In this document: one piece after another, positions 35,561-43,550 of the stretch
Numbering within the stretch: the first letter of the stretch is position 1
Layout: each line of letters starts with the position of its first letter
Origin: Streptomyces deccanensis
GTDB taxonomy: Bacteria; Actinomycetota; Actinomycetes; Streptomycetales; Streptomycetaceae
DNA length: 64,000 bases
Direction: 5' to 3'
Assembly (NCBI RefSeq): GCF_022385335.1
Contig: NZ_CP092431.1
Location: 620,001 to 684,000 of the forward strand
The notes under the pieces: model-generated
Database searches by the model: none
Told to the model about the DNA's origin: nothing
The model's input: only the letters and a program-made list of their open reading frames with translations
Program-made: the position numbers and the translations under genes

Positions 35561-35850
35561 TCACTGCTCGCAGACAGTAGCCCCAGGGGCCTGCCGAGAT
35601 GATGGGGGCAGGGTGGTCGGCGAGACGCGCAACCCTTCGACGACCAGGGCGAGATTGCGTCTGCGGTCCGCGCCGTCGGGATCGCTTGGACGCACCGTGG
35701 CCAGAAACCATGACGATGACCGCCGCCAGATCACGAACCTCCAGTTCCGGTCGCACCACTCCCGCTTCGACGGCGCGGCGCAGCAACCGTTCAAGGGAGG
35801 ACAGGTAGTGGCGCACACCCTCCACGTCGGGAACAACCTGTACTGACTCT
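35561..35850 (-). pseudogene. Frameshifted C-terminal fragment of a TetR regulator
   Basis: On the minus strand one frame gives YLSSLERLLRRAVEAGVV then VRDLAAVIVMVSGH; a different frame continues ATVRPSDPDGADRRRNLAL and VVEGLR. Joined, these are the end of a TetR ligand-binding domain (RPELxVRDLAA..VRPSDPD..RRNLALVVEGLR). The frames switch near 35700-35715. No N-terminal HTH is present. It sits between two TetR-controlled redox modules and may be debris of a third copy. Confidence 0.6.
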
Positions 35851-36149
35851 GCCCCGCACTGTGATGACTTCTTCTCACCCCTGAGCATCCGGGCGGTTCT
35901 CGTCCCGCAGCCGATCCAGTCGTATCGACGGCCCGTCACAGCAAGACAGCTGCTGCCTCAGTGCAAGCGGTAACCGAGCAGCGCGAGGCCGGCGGGCGGC
36001 GTCATCATCTTCCCGGAAGACGGTCGTACCCGCGCTGCCAGTCATCCCGTGAGCTTCATTGATGCCTCAGATGTCGGTCTGGCGCCTGGGACCGACGGTG
36101 CCGACCACCGGGCCGAGCCATTGATGCGCATCCGGCCGCGCGTGACCTG
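35851..36149. other. Gene-free stretch between the TetR relic and the module 2 TetR
   Basis: About 300 bases with no ORF that resembles a protein and no strong hairpin or dyad. I see nothing assignable. Confidence 0.35.
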
Positions 36150-36848
36150 TCAGTCCTTTTTCCCGGGTTCCGGCGAGGCAGAGCACGCCTGACTGGCCCG
36201 GAGCATGGCCCTGTAGAGGGCGCGGGGCTCGGGCGAGTCGGGCAGGGGGCCGCGGGCGGGGGCTTCGCAGGACTGGAGCATCAGGGCGACGACGCGTTTC
36301 CAGGCGTCGGGAGCGGTGTCGCCGGTGGCGTTGACGACGCCGGCATTGGCCATGTACACCAGCACCAGGTCCTCGGGGGTGAAGTCCTCACGCAGACGTC
36401 CTGCGGCCTTGGCGCGGTCGATGAGCTGGACGACGCCCTCGTACGCCTGACCTCGGCGCTCCTCCAGACCCTTGGCGGTGGGGAAGGTCATGGTCAGCAC
36501 GTCGGCGAAGCCGTAATCGGCGGCCTGCATCGCGCAGCCGGTTTCGATGAACCCCGCGAGGCCGCGCCAGGGATCGGGGTCGTCGAGGGCGACGCCGACC
36601 GCGTCGACGTAGGCGTCCATACGGTCGGCGAAGACCGCGGCCACCAGGTCCTCCTTGGTCGCGAACCGGCGGAACAGAGTGGCGATGCCCACCCCCGCCT
36701 CGCGGGCCACGGAGGCCATGGAGGCATGCAGGCCGTCACGCCTGAACACCGTGCGCGCGGCGGCGAGTATCCGCGCGCGGTTGCGCTCGGCGTCGCTGCG
36801 GAGAGGCTGCGCGGCACGGTCATCGCTGGATGGGGAGCCAAGGGTCAT
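36150..36848 (-). CDS. TetR-family regulator (module 2)
   Basis: Repressor of 232 residues. HTH region: LRSDAERNRARILAAARTVF, ASMASVAREAGVGIATLFRR. The ligand domain has GFIETGCAMQAADYGFADVL and TPEDLVLVYMANAGVV, and ends EPRALYRAMLRASQA. It is divergent from an MDR-family oxidoreductase gene; several CCGAATCGG-type sites lie between. The regulated set probably includes 36989, the SDR at 37978 and perhaps DoxX and luciferase-like genes downstream. Confidence 0.92.
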   Translation of the reverse strand: MTLGSPSSDDRAAQPLRSDAERNRARILAAARTVFRRDGLHASMASVAREAGVGIATLFRRFATKEDLVAAVFADRMDAYVDAVGVALDDPDPWRGLAGFIETGCAMQAADYGFADVLTMTFPTAKGLEERRGQAYEGVVQLIDRAKAAGRLREDFTPEDLVLVYMANAGVVNATGDTAPDAWKRVVALMLQSCEAPARGPLPDSPEPRALYRAMLRASQACSASPEPGKKD

Positions 36849-36861
36849 GACACTCAGTCTA

Positions 36862-36959
36862 CCGAATCGGAATACCCAGTCCGTTTTCAGTGTTATCGTG
36901 GATCGCGGAACCGGACAGGCCTTTCCGAATCACGAATCGGATGCCCCTTTCCGAATCGA
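36862..36959. promoter_or_regulatory. Repeated CCGAATCGG operator-like sites
   Basis: CCGAATCGG, a perfect 4-bp dyad around a central A, occurs at 36862-36870. Variant copies are CCGAATC (36925-36931), CGAATCGG (36933-36940) and CCGAATCGA (36951-36959). They fill the divergent region between the module 2 TetR gene and the oxidoreductase gene and are the likely TetR sites. Confidence 0.65.
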
Positions 36960-36988
36960 GCGAACCCATGCCAAGGAGTTGATGATCA

Positions 36989-37933
36989 GTGCGCGCTGTG
37001 ACATTGGCGCAGGTACCCGGCAGCCCCGAGGTGACCGAGGTGGAGCTGCCCCGCCCGGAGGCCGGTGAGGTGCTGGTCAAGGTGGCCGCCTCCTCGGTGA
37101 ACGGGTTCGACCTGGGCACGGCGGCCGGATACCTGCAGGGCATGATGGAGCACCGCTTCCCGCTGATCCCCGGCAAGGACTTCGCAGGCACCGTCGAGGC
37201 GGTCGGTGCGGGTGTCGAGGGTTTCGCGGTCGGCGACGCCGTGTTCGGCGTGGACGCCAAGGCGTACCTGGGTACCGGTTCGATGGCGCAGTACGTCGCC
37301 GTTTCGACTGCTGTCGGCCTCGCTCACCGGCCCGACGGGGTCTCCGTGCGTGACGCCGGCGCGCTCGGGCTGGCGGGCACCGCCGCCTTCGACGGTCTCG
37401 CCCTGCTCGGCCCGCTGGAGGGCAGGACGGTGCTGATCTCCGGTGCCACCGGCGGCGTGGGTGCCATCGCCGTGCAGCTGGCCGCGGCCCGGGGCGCGAG
37501 GGTGATCGCCACGGCCAAGCCGGGTTCCGAGAGCGACTTCGTCTCGACGCTGACCGACGCCGAGGTGACCGTCATCGACTACACCCAGGACGTGACCGCG
37601 CAGGTCCGGGCGATCGCCCCGGACGGCGTGGACGCGGTGCTGCACCTCGCCGGCGACCTGGCCGAGCTCACCGCGCTCACCCGCGACGGCGGCGCCGTCG
37701 CCTCCGCCCTCAGCCTCGCCCCGGTCCCCGAGGCCTCGGAGGACCGCAAGCTGCAGACCGCCGTGCTCCGGTCCAACCCGACCGCCGACACCCTGTCCAC
37801 CCTCGCCGGGCAGGTCGCCTCCGGCGCCCTCAAGGTGCCGGTGAGCTCCGCATTCGACCTGGAGCGTGCCCCCGAGGCATTCGCCGCCTTCGGCCGCGGC
37901 GCCCTCGGCAAGATCGCGATCACCGTCGCCTGA
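36989..37933 (+). CDS. Zinc-free quinone-oxidoreductase-like NADPH dehydrogenase (module 2)
   Basis: MDR-family NADP-dependent reductase of 314 residues, the same length as its counterpart at 30891. GTG 36989 has AAGGAG about 10 bases upstream. GroES part: VKVAASSVNGFDLGTAAGY, IPGKDFAGTVEAVGAG; Rossmann part: VLISGATGGVGAIAVQLAAA. Zinc ligands are absent. The C-terminus FGRGALGKIAITVA is typical. It is first in a module with an SDR-like gene 44 bases downstream, a DoxX gene and a flavin-dependent oxidoreductase. Substrate probably a quinone or enone. Confidence 0.9.
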   Translation: MRAVTLAQVPGSPEVTEVELPRPEAGEVLVKVAASSVNGFDLGTAAGYLQGMMEHRFPLIPGKDFAGTVEAVGAGVEGFAVGDAVFGVDAKAYLGTGSMAQYVAVSTAVGLAHRPDGVSVRDAGALGLAGTAAFDGLALLGPLEGRTVLISGATGGVGAIAVQLAAARGARVIATAKPGSESDFVSTLTDAEVTVIDYTQDVTAQVRAIAPDGVDAVLHLAGDLAELTALTRDGGAVASALSLAPVPEASEDRKLQTAVLRSNPTADTLSTLAGQVASGALKVPVSSAFDLERAPEAFAAFGRGALGKIAITVA

Positions 37934-37977
37934 CCAGTCCGTATCCCAGACGCTTCCCCCACGAAAGGACACTCACC

Positions 37978-38661
37978 ATGCCCAGCATCGCCATCGTCGG
38001 AGCCGGCCCCGGAATGGGCCTCGCCATCGCCCGCACCTTCGGCTCGCGCGGCTACGACGTCGCTCTCATCGCCCGCAACCGCGCCAAGCTCGACGACCTC
38101 GTCGGCCTGCTCACCGCCGAGGGCATCACCGCCGCGGCGTTCCCGGCGGACGTGCTCGACCACGATGCGCTGACCCAGGCCCTCAAGGACGCCGCCACCC
38201 GCTTCGGCGGCATCGACGTCCTGGAGCACTCCCCCTCTCCGGGCAACGGCTCCATAGACTCCATGGGCCTCACCTCTCCGTCCCAGACCAGCCCCTCCGA
38301 TGTGCAGGGATGGATCGACTTCCTGCTCCACAGCGCCATCGTGGCCACCCAGGCCGTCCTGCCCGCGATGCGTGAGGCCGGCGCGGGCACCCTGCTCTTC
38401 ACCAACGGCGCCGGCTCGATCGACCCGAACCCCATGCTCGGCAACGTCAACCCCGCCCAGGCGGCGCTGCGCAACTGGGTGCTCAACCTGCACAAGGAGC
38501 TGGCCGGCACCGGCATCCAGGCCGCGCACGTCGCCATCGGCGTGTGGATCGGCGCGGGCGGCCCTCCCGAAATCCCGACCGGCGAGGCCGAGGACATCGC
38601 CCCTCTCTACTGGGACCTGCACACCCAACGCGACGAATCCGAGCGCGTCTTCACCGGCTGA
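37978..38661 (+). CDS. SDR-fold protein lacking the canonical catalytic Tyr and Lys (module 2)
   Basis: Rossmann-fold protein of 227 residues, clearly related to the one at 32702: IAIVGAGPGMGLAIARTFG, FPADV, IDVLEHSPS, GTLLFTNGAGS, QAAHVAIGVWIG. At the catalytic Y-x-x-x-K position it has VNPAQAALRNW, so Tyr and Lys are replaced by Val and Gln. Loss of the same pair in both relatives suggests a stable non-classical subfamily rather than decay. ATG 37978 has AAAGGA upstream. Probably cotranscribed with 36989. Confidence 0.85.
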   Translation: MPSIAIVGAGPGMGLAIARTFGSRGYDVALIARNRAKLDDLVGLLTAEGITAAAFPADVLDHDALTQALKDAATRFGGIDVLEHSPSPGNGSIDSMGLTSPSQTSPSDVQGWIDFLLHSAIVATQAVLPAMREAGAGTLLFTNGAGSIDPNPMLGNVNPAQAALRNWVLNLHKELAGTGIQAAHVAIGVWIGAGGPPEIPTGEAEDIAPLYWDLHTQRDESERVFTG

Positions 38662-38761
38662 CACCTCCCAGCTCTCCCCCGTTGAATCCTGATCCGCTCA
38701 ATCCACACCCGCCGCGGCGATCCCCGCCGCGGCGGGACCGAAGACGAAGGTCTCCGCTCCG

Positions 38762-39133
38762 ATGAACGTGTTCCTGTGGATCCTGCAGGGCGTCCTCGCC
38801 GCGCTCTTCGCGGCCGCCGGCGTCACCAAGGCCACCCAGCCCCGCGAAAAGCTCATGTCCCAGCTGCCGTGGGTCAGTGACGTCTCGACCCCCGTGGTAC
38901 GTCTTATCGGCGTCGCCGAACTCGCCGGCGCCCTCGGGCTGATCCTGCCGGGTGCCTTCGACATCGCCACCGTGCTCACCCCGCTGGCCGCCACCGGCCT
39001 GGCTGTGATCATGGTTCTGGCCATGGGCCTCCACGCCCGCCGCAAGGAACCGCAGGCCATCGGGTTCAACGCGATCCTGCTCATCGTGGCCGCGGTCATC
39101 ATGTGGGGCCGGCTCGGGCCCCACTCCTTCTGA
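38762..39133 (+). CDS. DoxX-family membrane protein
   Basis: Small integral membrane protein, 123 residues with four predicted helices. The N-terminus LWILQGVLAALFAAAGVTKA followed by QPREKL and the motif IGVAELAGALGLILPG match DoxX-like proteins. In mycobacteria DoxX takes part in a membrane oxidoreductase complex for thiol and oxidative stress; elsewhere the role is unclear. It stands among NAD(P)H-dependent redox genes, which fits that idea. A terminator follows 24 bases after its stop. Confidence 0.85.
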   Translation: MNVFLWILQGVLAALFAAAGVTKATQPREKLMSQLPWVSDVSTPVVRLIGVAELAGALGLILPGAFDIATVLTPLAATGLAVIMVLAMGLHARRKEPQAIGFNAILLIVAAVIMWGRLGPHSF

Positions 39134-39157
39134 CCACCCGCCCCCTTCACAGCGGCC

Positions 39158-39182
39158 CGGCCCGACCACCCCGGTCGGGCCG
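39158..39182 (+). terminator. Hairpin terminator after the DoxX gene
   Basis: A perfect 10-bp stem (CGGCCCGACC with GGTCGGGCCG) and 5-base loop, followed by CTGTTTCCCC. It ends the module 2 transcript and shows that the luciferase-like gene behind it has its own promoter or relies on read-through. Confidence 0.8.
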
Positions 39183-39219
39183 CTGTTTCCCCATCCCTGT
39201 CCGCCTATCGGAGACGACC

Positions 39220-40278
39220 GTGGAACTGGGCATCATCTCCCTGTCCGACCTGCAGACCGACCCCGCCACAGGAAAACTGCACGACCCGGGGCGCCGCACC
39301 CGCGAGATCGTCTCCTACGCCATCGCCGCCGACCAGGCCGGGCTGGACGTCTTCGGTCTCGGCGAGCACCACAGCTGGGACTTCGCCGTCGCCAACCCCG
39401 CCGTCCCGCTGGCCGCGATCGCCCAGGCCACCAGCCGCATCCGGCTGGCCAGTGCCGTGTCGGTGCTGTCCACCGCCGATCCGGTCCGGCTGCACCAGGA
39501 CTTCGCCTCCCTCGACCTGATCAGCGACGGCCGCACCGAGATCATCGCGGGGCGCAGTGCGTTCGTCGAGGCGTTCCGCCTGTTCGGCGTGGACCTCAAG
39601 GACTACGACGACGTGTTCGCGGAGAAGCTGCGGCTGCTGCTCGCCATCCGTGAGAACCCCGAACACGTCACCTGGCACGGACGGTTCCGCCCGGCCATGG
39701 ACGGCCTGTCCGTCCAGCCCCCGCCCCGGCAGCCGCAGTTGCCGCTGTGGCTCGGCGTGGGCGGCACCCCCTCCAGCGTGGAACGCGCCGGACGCCTCGG
39801 CCTGCCCATGGCGCTCGGCCTCATCGGCGGGGACATCCGACGTGCCCGCCCCCTCGTCGAGCACTACCGCGCGGTCGGCACCGCAGCCGGCCACCCCGCC
39901 CACCGGCTGCGGCTCGGCAGATCCGGCCACTTCTACGTCGGCCGCACCTCCCAGGGCGCACGCGACGACGTCTTCCCCTTCTACCAGGAATACGTCCGCC
40001 CCAAGCCGCCCACCGGACGCGGCTTCCACATCGGACGCGCCGAGTTCGACGCCGCGGCGGTACCGTTCGGCGCGCTGATGGTCGGCAGTCCCCAGGAGAT
40101 CATCGACAAGATCCTCGCCGAACGCGAAGTGCTCGGCATCGACCGTTACATGGGCCAGGTCGACTTCGGCGGTCTGCCCGCCGGAATGGTCCACGACTCG
40201 ATCGAGCTTCTCGCCACCGAGATCGCCCCCGTCATCCGCAGGGAACTCGCCCCACCGGCCGGGCCGGCCGCAGCCTGA
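39220..40278 (+). CDS. LLM-class flavin-dependent oxidoreductase
   Basis: Luciferase-like monooxygenase or reductase using FMN or F420, 352 residues. GTG 39220 has CGGAG upstream. Barrel motifs: ADQAGLDVFGLGEHHS, SRIRLASAVSVLSTADPVRL, FASLDLISDGRTEIIAGRS and LWLGVGGTPSSVERAGRLG, the last typical of the Atu2307/SP_0267 subgroup. An F420-linked partner would fit the FNO-like gene at 33620. Substrate unknown. Confidence 0.9.
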   Translation: MELGIISLSDLQTDPATGKLHDPGRRTREIVSYAIAADQAGLDVFGLGEHHSWDFAVANPAVPLAAIAQATSRIRLASAVSVLSTADPVRLHQDFASLDLISDGRTEIIAGRSAFVEAFRLFGVDLKDYDDVFAEKLRLLLAIRENPEHVTWHGRFRPAMDGLSVQPPPRQPQLPLWLGVGGTPSSVERAGRLGLPMALGLIGGDIRRARPLVEHYRAVGTAAGHPAHRLRLGRSGHFYVGRTSQGARDDVFPFYQEYVRPKPPTGRGFHIGRAEFDAAAVPFGALMVGSPQEIIDKILAEREVLGIDRYMGQVDFGGLPAGMVHDSIELLATEIAPVIRRELAPPAGPAAA

Positions 40279-40492
40279 CGCACAGCCGAACCGGCGTCGC
40301 GGATGTCGGCGGCCACGATCGTGGGGTCACAGTGTGGGAAGAAGCGGCCCGCGTCGAGGCAACGCAGTGCGTGGTGCTGTTGACCCGGATGGACGGGGCG
40401 TCGACTTCTGTGGACGCCGAGGCACTGAGCGAGGCACTGCTCGCCGCGTACGACGAGTTACCCGCCCGCCACGCCCCCGTCCACGGCGAGCT

Positions 40493-43042
40493 CTACGCCC
40501 CCGGACGGGCTACGCGGCGTTCCCGCCGGGCCGCGCTCCCCCACCGCGGCAGGTCCTGCTCGGTCCAGATGCACTTGCCGTCTCCGAAGAAGCGGGTGCC
40601 CCAGCGTCGGGAGAGGGCGGCAACCAGGTGGAGGCCTCGGCCTCCCTCGTCCGTGTACCCGGCGCGCCGGATGCGCGGAGTGGTGAGGCTGTGGTCGTAC
40701 ACCTCGCAGATGAGTGACCGGCTGCGCAGGAGGCGCAGGCGGATGGGTCCCTGTGCGTGCCGGACCACGTTGCCCACCAACTCGCTCACCAACAGCTCGG
40801 TGGTCATGGCCAGTTCGTCCAGGTCCCAGGCGGCGAGCCGGTCTCGGACGTGGGCTCGGGCCTGTCCGGCGGCCCTGGGGTCATGAGGCAGGTCGTAGGA
40901 GACGACGTCGGCGGCGGGGGTGCCGTGGACGCGGGTGATGAGTAGTGCGGCGTCGTCGGTGGTTCCCTCCCGATCGGGCACCAGGGCCGAGACGATCTGG
41001 TCGCACAGCCTGTCGAGATCGCCTCCGTCGTCCGGCGGGTCGACGTCGAAGTACGGGGTGCGGCCCACTTCTTCGGCCAGGGTCCGGCGCAGCTGGACGA
41101 GGCCTTCCTCCGTGTCCCGGGTGGCGGACTCGACAAGACCGTCCGTGCAGAACACCAGCAGACTCTCGTCGGGCAGGTGCACCTCGTGGACGTCGAAGGG
41201 CGGTTCGGCGGCGCCGAGGGGAGGGTTGACGGTCAGTTCCGGACTGTGCACCGTGCCGTCGGGATGCACCACGAGTGGCGGCGGATGACCTGCCAGGCAG
41301 AAGGAGCAGGTGCGGGTGACCGGGTCGTAGACGGCGTACGCGCAGGTGGCGTAGTGGTCGTAGCCCAGGTCGCCGACGAGTTCGTTGAGATGGCCGAGCA
41401 GTTCGGCCGGCTCCAGCTCCAGGTCGGCGAGCGTACGGACGGCCGTGCGGAGCCGACCCATGGTCGCGGCCTCGGTGATGCCGTGCCCCATGACGTCCCC
41501 GATCACGATGGCCACGCGGTCGGTGGACAGCGGGATGACGTCGTACCAGTCGCCCCCGACCTCGTCCCCGCCGCGCCCTGCGGGAAGGTAGCGCGCCGCG
41601 GCGGAGGCGGCGGGCAGGGAGGGCAGCGTTCTGGGCAGCAGGTCGCGCTGGAGTCCCTGGGCGCGGGTGTGTTCGACGTCGTACAGACGGGCCCGTTCCA
41701 GAGCCTGGGCGACCAGACCGCTCAGGGCGGTCAGCAGGGTACGTTCCTCCTCGTCGAAGGAGCGCGGCCGGGCGAAGGAGACCACGCAGCAGCCGACGGC
41801 GTGACCCGAGGCGATGAGCGGGAGGAAGGCCCATGCCTGCATGGGTGATGTCGCGGTCAGGCTCCTCAGTTTCGGATAGAGCTCGATGAAGGCGGCCGTG
41901 GACTCGACGAACGCAGGGGTTCGGCTGCGCAGCGCCTCGGTGACCGCGGTGTTGGCGGCCAGAGGAATGCCGTCGATCCTGCTGAGGAACTCATGCGGGT
42001 AGCCCACGGAGTCGACCACCCTCACCCGTCCGGCCTCCAGCGCCTCCACCACCAGTCCGTCCGCGCCGAACGCCGGCAGCACATGCTGCGCGACCGTCCG
42101 GACCACGTCCTGCGACGTCACGGCCTCGGCGAGGGCCACGGTCAGCACGCCCATCCGGGCGGTGCGCGCGGCCATCGCCCTCTCCTCCGCCGAGCCCGCG
42201 CCCTGCCCCAGCCGACGGTCGGTGACGTCGAGGAACGAGACCCCCAGCCCGCTGCCCGGCACGGGGTCGAGCCGGACGTGGTAGAGCCGCTGGTCGGGCG
42301 GCCAGCGCACGTCGAAGCCGACCGGCCGGCCCTCAGCGGCTGCCCGTCGGCACTGGGCCTCCAGGCCGTGGACGCGGGTAGCGGGAATGTCCCACAGCAC
42401 GGTTCCGGGCCGTACCCGCCCGGTGGCGAGCAGGCGTTCGGCCTCCTCGTTGGCAAAGGTGACCCGCCAGTCGTCGTCGACCGTCACAAAGCCGACGCGC
42501 AGGCCGCGCAGCGTACGGAGGAACGGCTCGTGCGGCACGTAGGTGTCGTCGGATGCCTGTGCGTCCAGGCGCTCGGCGACCCATGCCGCCACCGACCGGA
42601 GCAGGGACCACTGGGCGGGGTCCGGCGCCGCGGGTGCCACGGCGAACACCGACAGCGCGCCCACCGGCCCGTCGGGGCCGGGCAGCGGCACGGATGCCGT
42701 ACCCGATGCCCCGATCCCGGTGACGTGCCCAGTCAGCCAGACCTCGGCGACACCCCGGACGGCGCGGGCAGGAGCGCTGTCGCCCTCCTCCGGGAGGTCG
42801 CCCCAGGCCGCGGTGGCCGCGGGGGCGAGCCCGCTGACCGCCATGAGCCTCAGCGTTCCGGATCCGGGGTCACGCCGGTGCACCACGCCGCCAAGTCCTC
42901 CCAGACCTGCGGTCGCCTGCTGCAGGGCCAGCAGCACGGCCTGATCGCCGGGGAGTGCCGCGGCCGCCGACGCCAGCAGCGACAGCCGCGTCGGCGTCGC
43001 CGCCCCGGCATGGCCCGCACGCTCCGCGGATTGAGCCGACAC
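40493..43042 (-). CDS. GAF/PAS-sensing SpoIIE phosphatase with C-terminal RsbW-like ATPase domain
   Basis: Large cytoplasmic regulator of 849 residues that combines sensor, PP2C phosphatase and serine-kinase-like domains, as in Streptomyces partner-switch control of sigma factors. GTG 43042 has GGAGG 5 bases upstream; GTG 43075 lacks a ribosome site. Domains: N-terminal GAF-like (about 20-170), PAS (about 185-290; RVGFVTVDDDWRVTFANEEA), second GAF (about 305-455), SpoIIE PP2C (about 480-690; GGDEVGGDWYDVIPL, IGDVMGHG, FCTDGLVES, DDAALLI), HATPase_c (about 710-835; ELVGNVVRHAQGP, GGRGLHLV). Likely acts on an anti-anti-sigma STAS protein not found in this window. Confidence 0.93.
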   Translation of the reverse strand: MSAQSAERAGHAGAATPTRLSLLASAAAALPGDQAVLLALQQATAGLGGLGGVVHRRDPGSGTLRLMAVSGLAPAATAAWGDLPEEGDSAPARAVRGVAEVWLTGHVTGIGASGTASVPLPGPDGPVGALSVFAVAPAAPDPAQWSLLRSVAAWVAERLDAQASDDTYVPHEPFLRTLRGLRVGFVTVDDDWRVTFANEEAERLLATGRVRPGTVLWDIPATRVHGLEAQCRRAAAEGRPVGFDVRWPPDQRLYHVRLDPVPGSGLGVSFLDVTDRRLGQGAGSAEERAMAARTARMGVLTVALAEAVTSQDVVRTVAQHVLPAFGADGLVVEALEAGRVRVVDSVGYPHEFLSRIDGIPLAANTAVTEALRSRTPAFVESTAAFIELYPKLRSLTATSPMQAWAFLPLIASGHAVGCCVVSFARPRSFDEEERTLLTALSGLVAQALERARLYDVEHTRAQGLQRDLLPRTLPSLPAASAAARYLPAGRGGDEVGGDWYDVIPLSTDRVAIVIGDVMGHGITEAATMGRLRTAVRTLADLELEPAELLGHLNELVGDLGYDHYATCAYAVYDPVTRTCSFCLAGHPPPLVVHPDGTVHSPELTVNPPLGAAEPPFDVHEVHLPDESLLVFCTDGLVESATRDTEEGLVQLRRTLAEEVGRTPYFDVDPPDDGGDLDRLCDQIVSALVPDREGTTDDAALLITRVHGTPAADVVSYDLPHDPRAAGQARAHVRDRLAAWDLDELAMTTELLVSELVGNVVRHAQGPIRLRLLRSRSLICEVYDHSLTTPRIRRAGYTDEGGRGLHLVAALSRRWGTRFFGDGKCIWTEQDLPRWGSAARRERRVARPGA

Positions 43043-43161
43043 ATCGCCTCCAGCTGGCTCGCGCCCCGACCGCACAGGAGCGCGGCCCCGAGCCCGATGT
43101 GACCCACAGTAGTTCGCGTGTGGCCCGCAGGCTCCTTGTGCGACCGGACTCGGCAGAGCCG

Positions 43162-43439
43162 CTATGCGGTCACGAGGGGACTCACGATGAGGTTGGGGAA
43201 CCGGCCGTCGTGCCGCGCCGTGCCGCTGATGGCCTCGTTGACGCGTTCCAGGGGATGGACGACCGTTCCGGCGGGCTCCGGTCGAGCAGTCCGACCGCCG
43301 CCAGGTCCGCCATCGCCTTCCCCTCCTCCGAGGGGAACCATGCCGAGCCGATGACGGCCGGGCAATTCGGTGGCGACGCAGCGCATACGACGGTGACCTC
43401 CTCGCCGTCGATCACGCCGCCGATCACGCCGTCGATCAT
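43162..43439 (-). pseudogene. Frameshifted 3' remnant of a zinc-type alcohol dehydrogenase
   Basis: One minus-strand frame reads CPAVIGSAWFPSEEGKAMAD then AAVGLLDRSP; another frame carries on HPLERVNEAISG then GRFPNLIVSP. Together they are the C-terminal end of a zinc-dependent alcohol dehydrogenase. The frames switch around 43270-43290. No upstream two thirds of the gene remains. The rest of the 43043-43550 gap holds nothing I can assign. Confidence 0.6.
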
Positions 43440-43550
43440 GCCGCCGGCAGGCCTTCCGCGCTGCCGCTGTCGCTGTGCCGCTACGGCTGACGGGCGCCAG
43501 TCCGTCCGTCAGCCGCCGCCGTGCGCGGTCAGTGTCGGCGCCGGTCAGGG

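Noticed and set aside
40332..40500. GC-biased open frame between the luciferase-like and phosphatase genes (VWEEAARVEATQCVV...)
   Set aside because: It has good codon bias but no recognisable family, no ribosome site, and runs into the antisense of the phosphatase gene; too little to call a gene.
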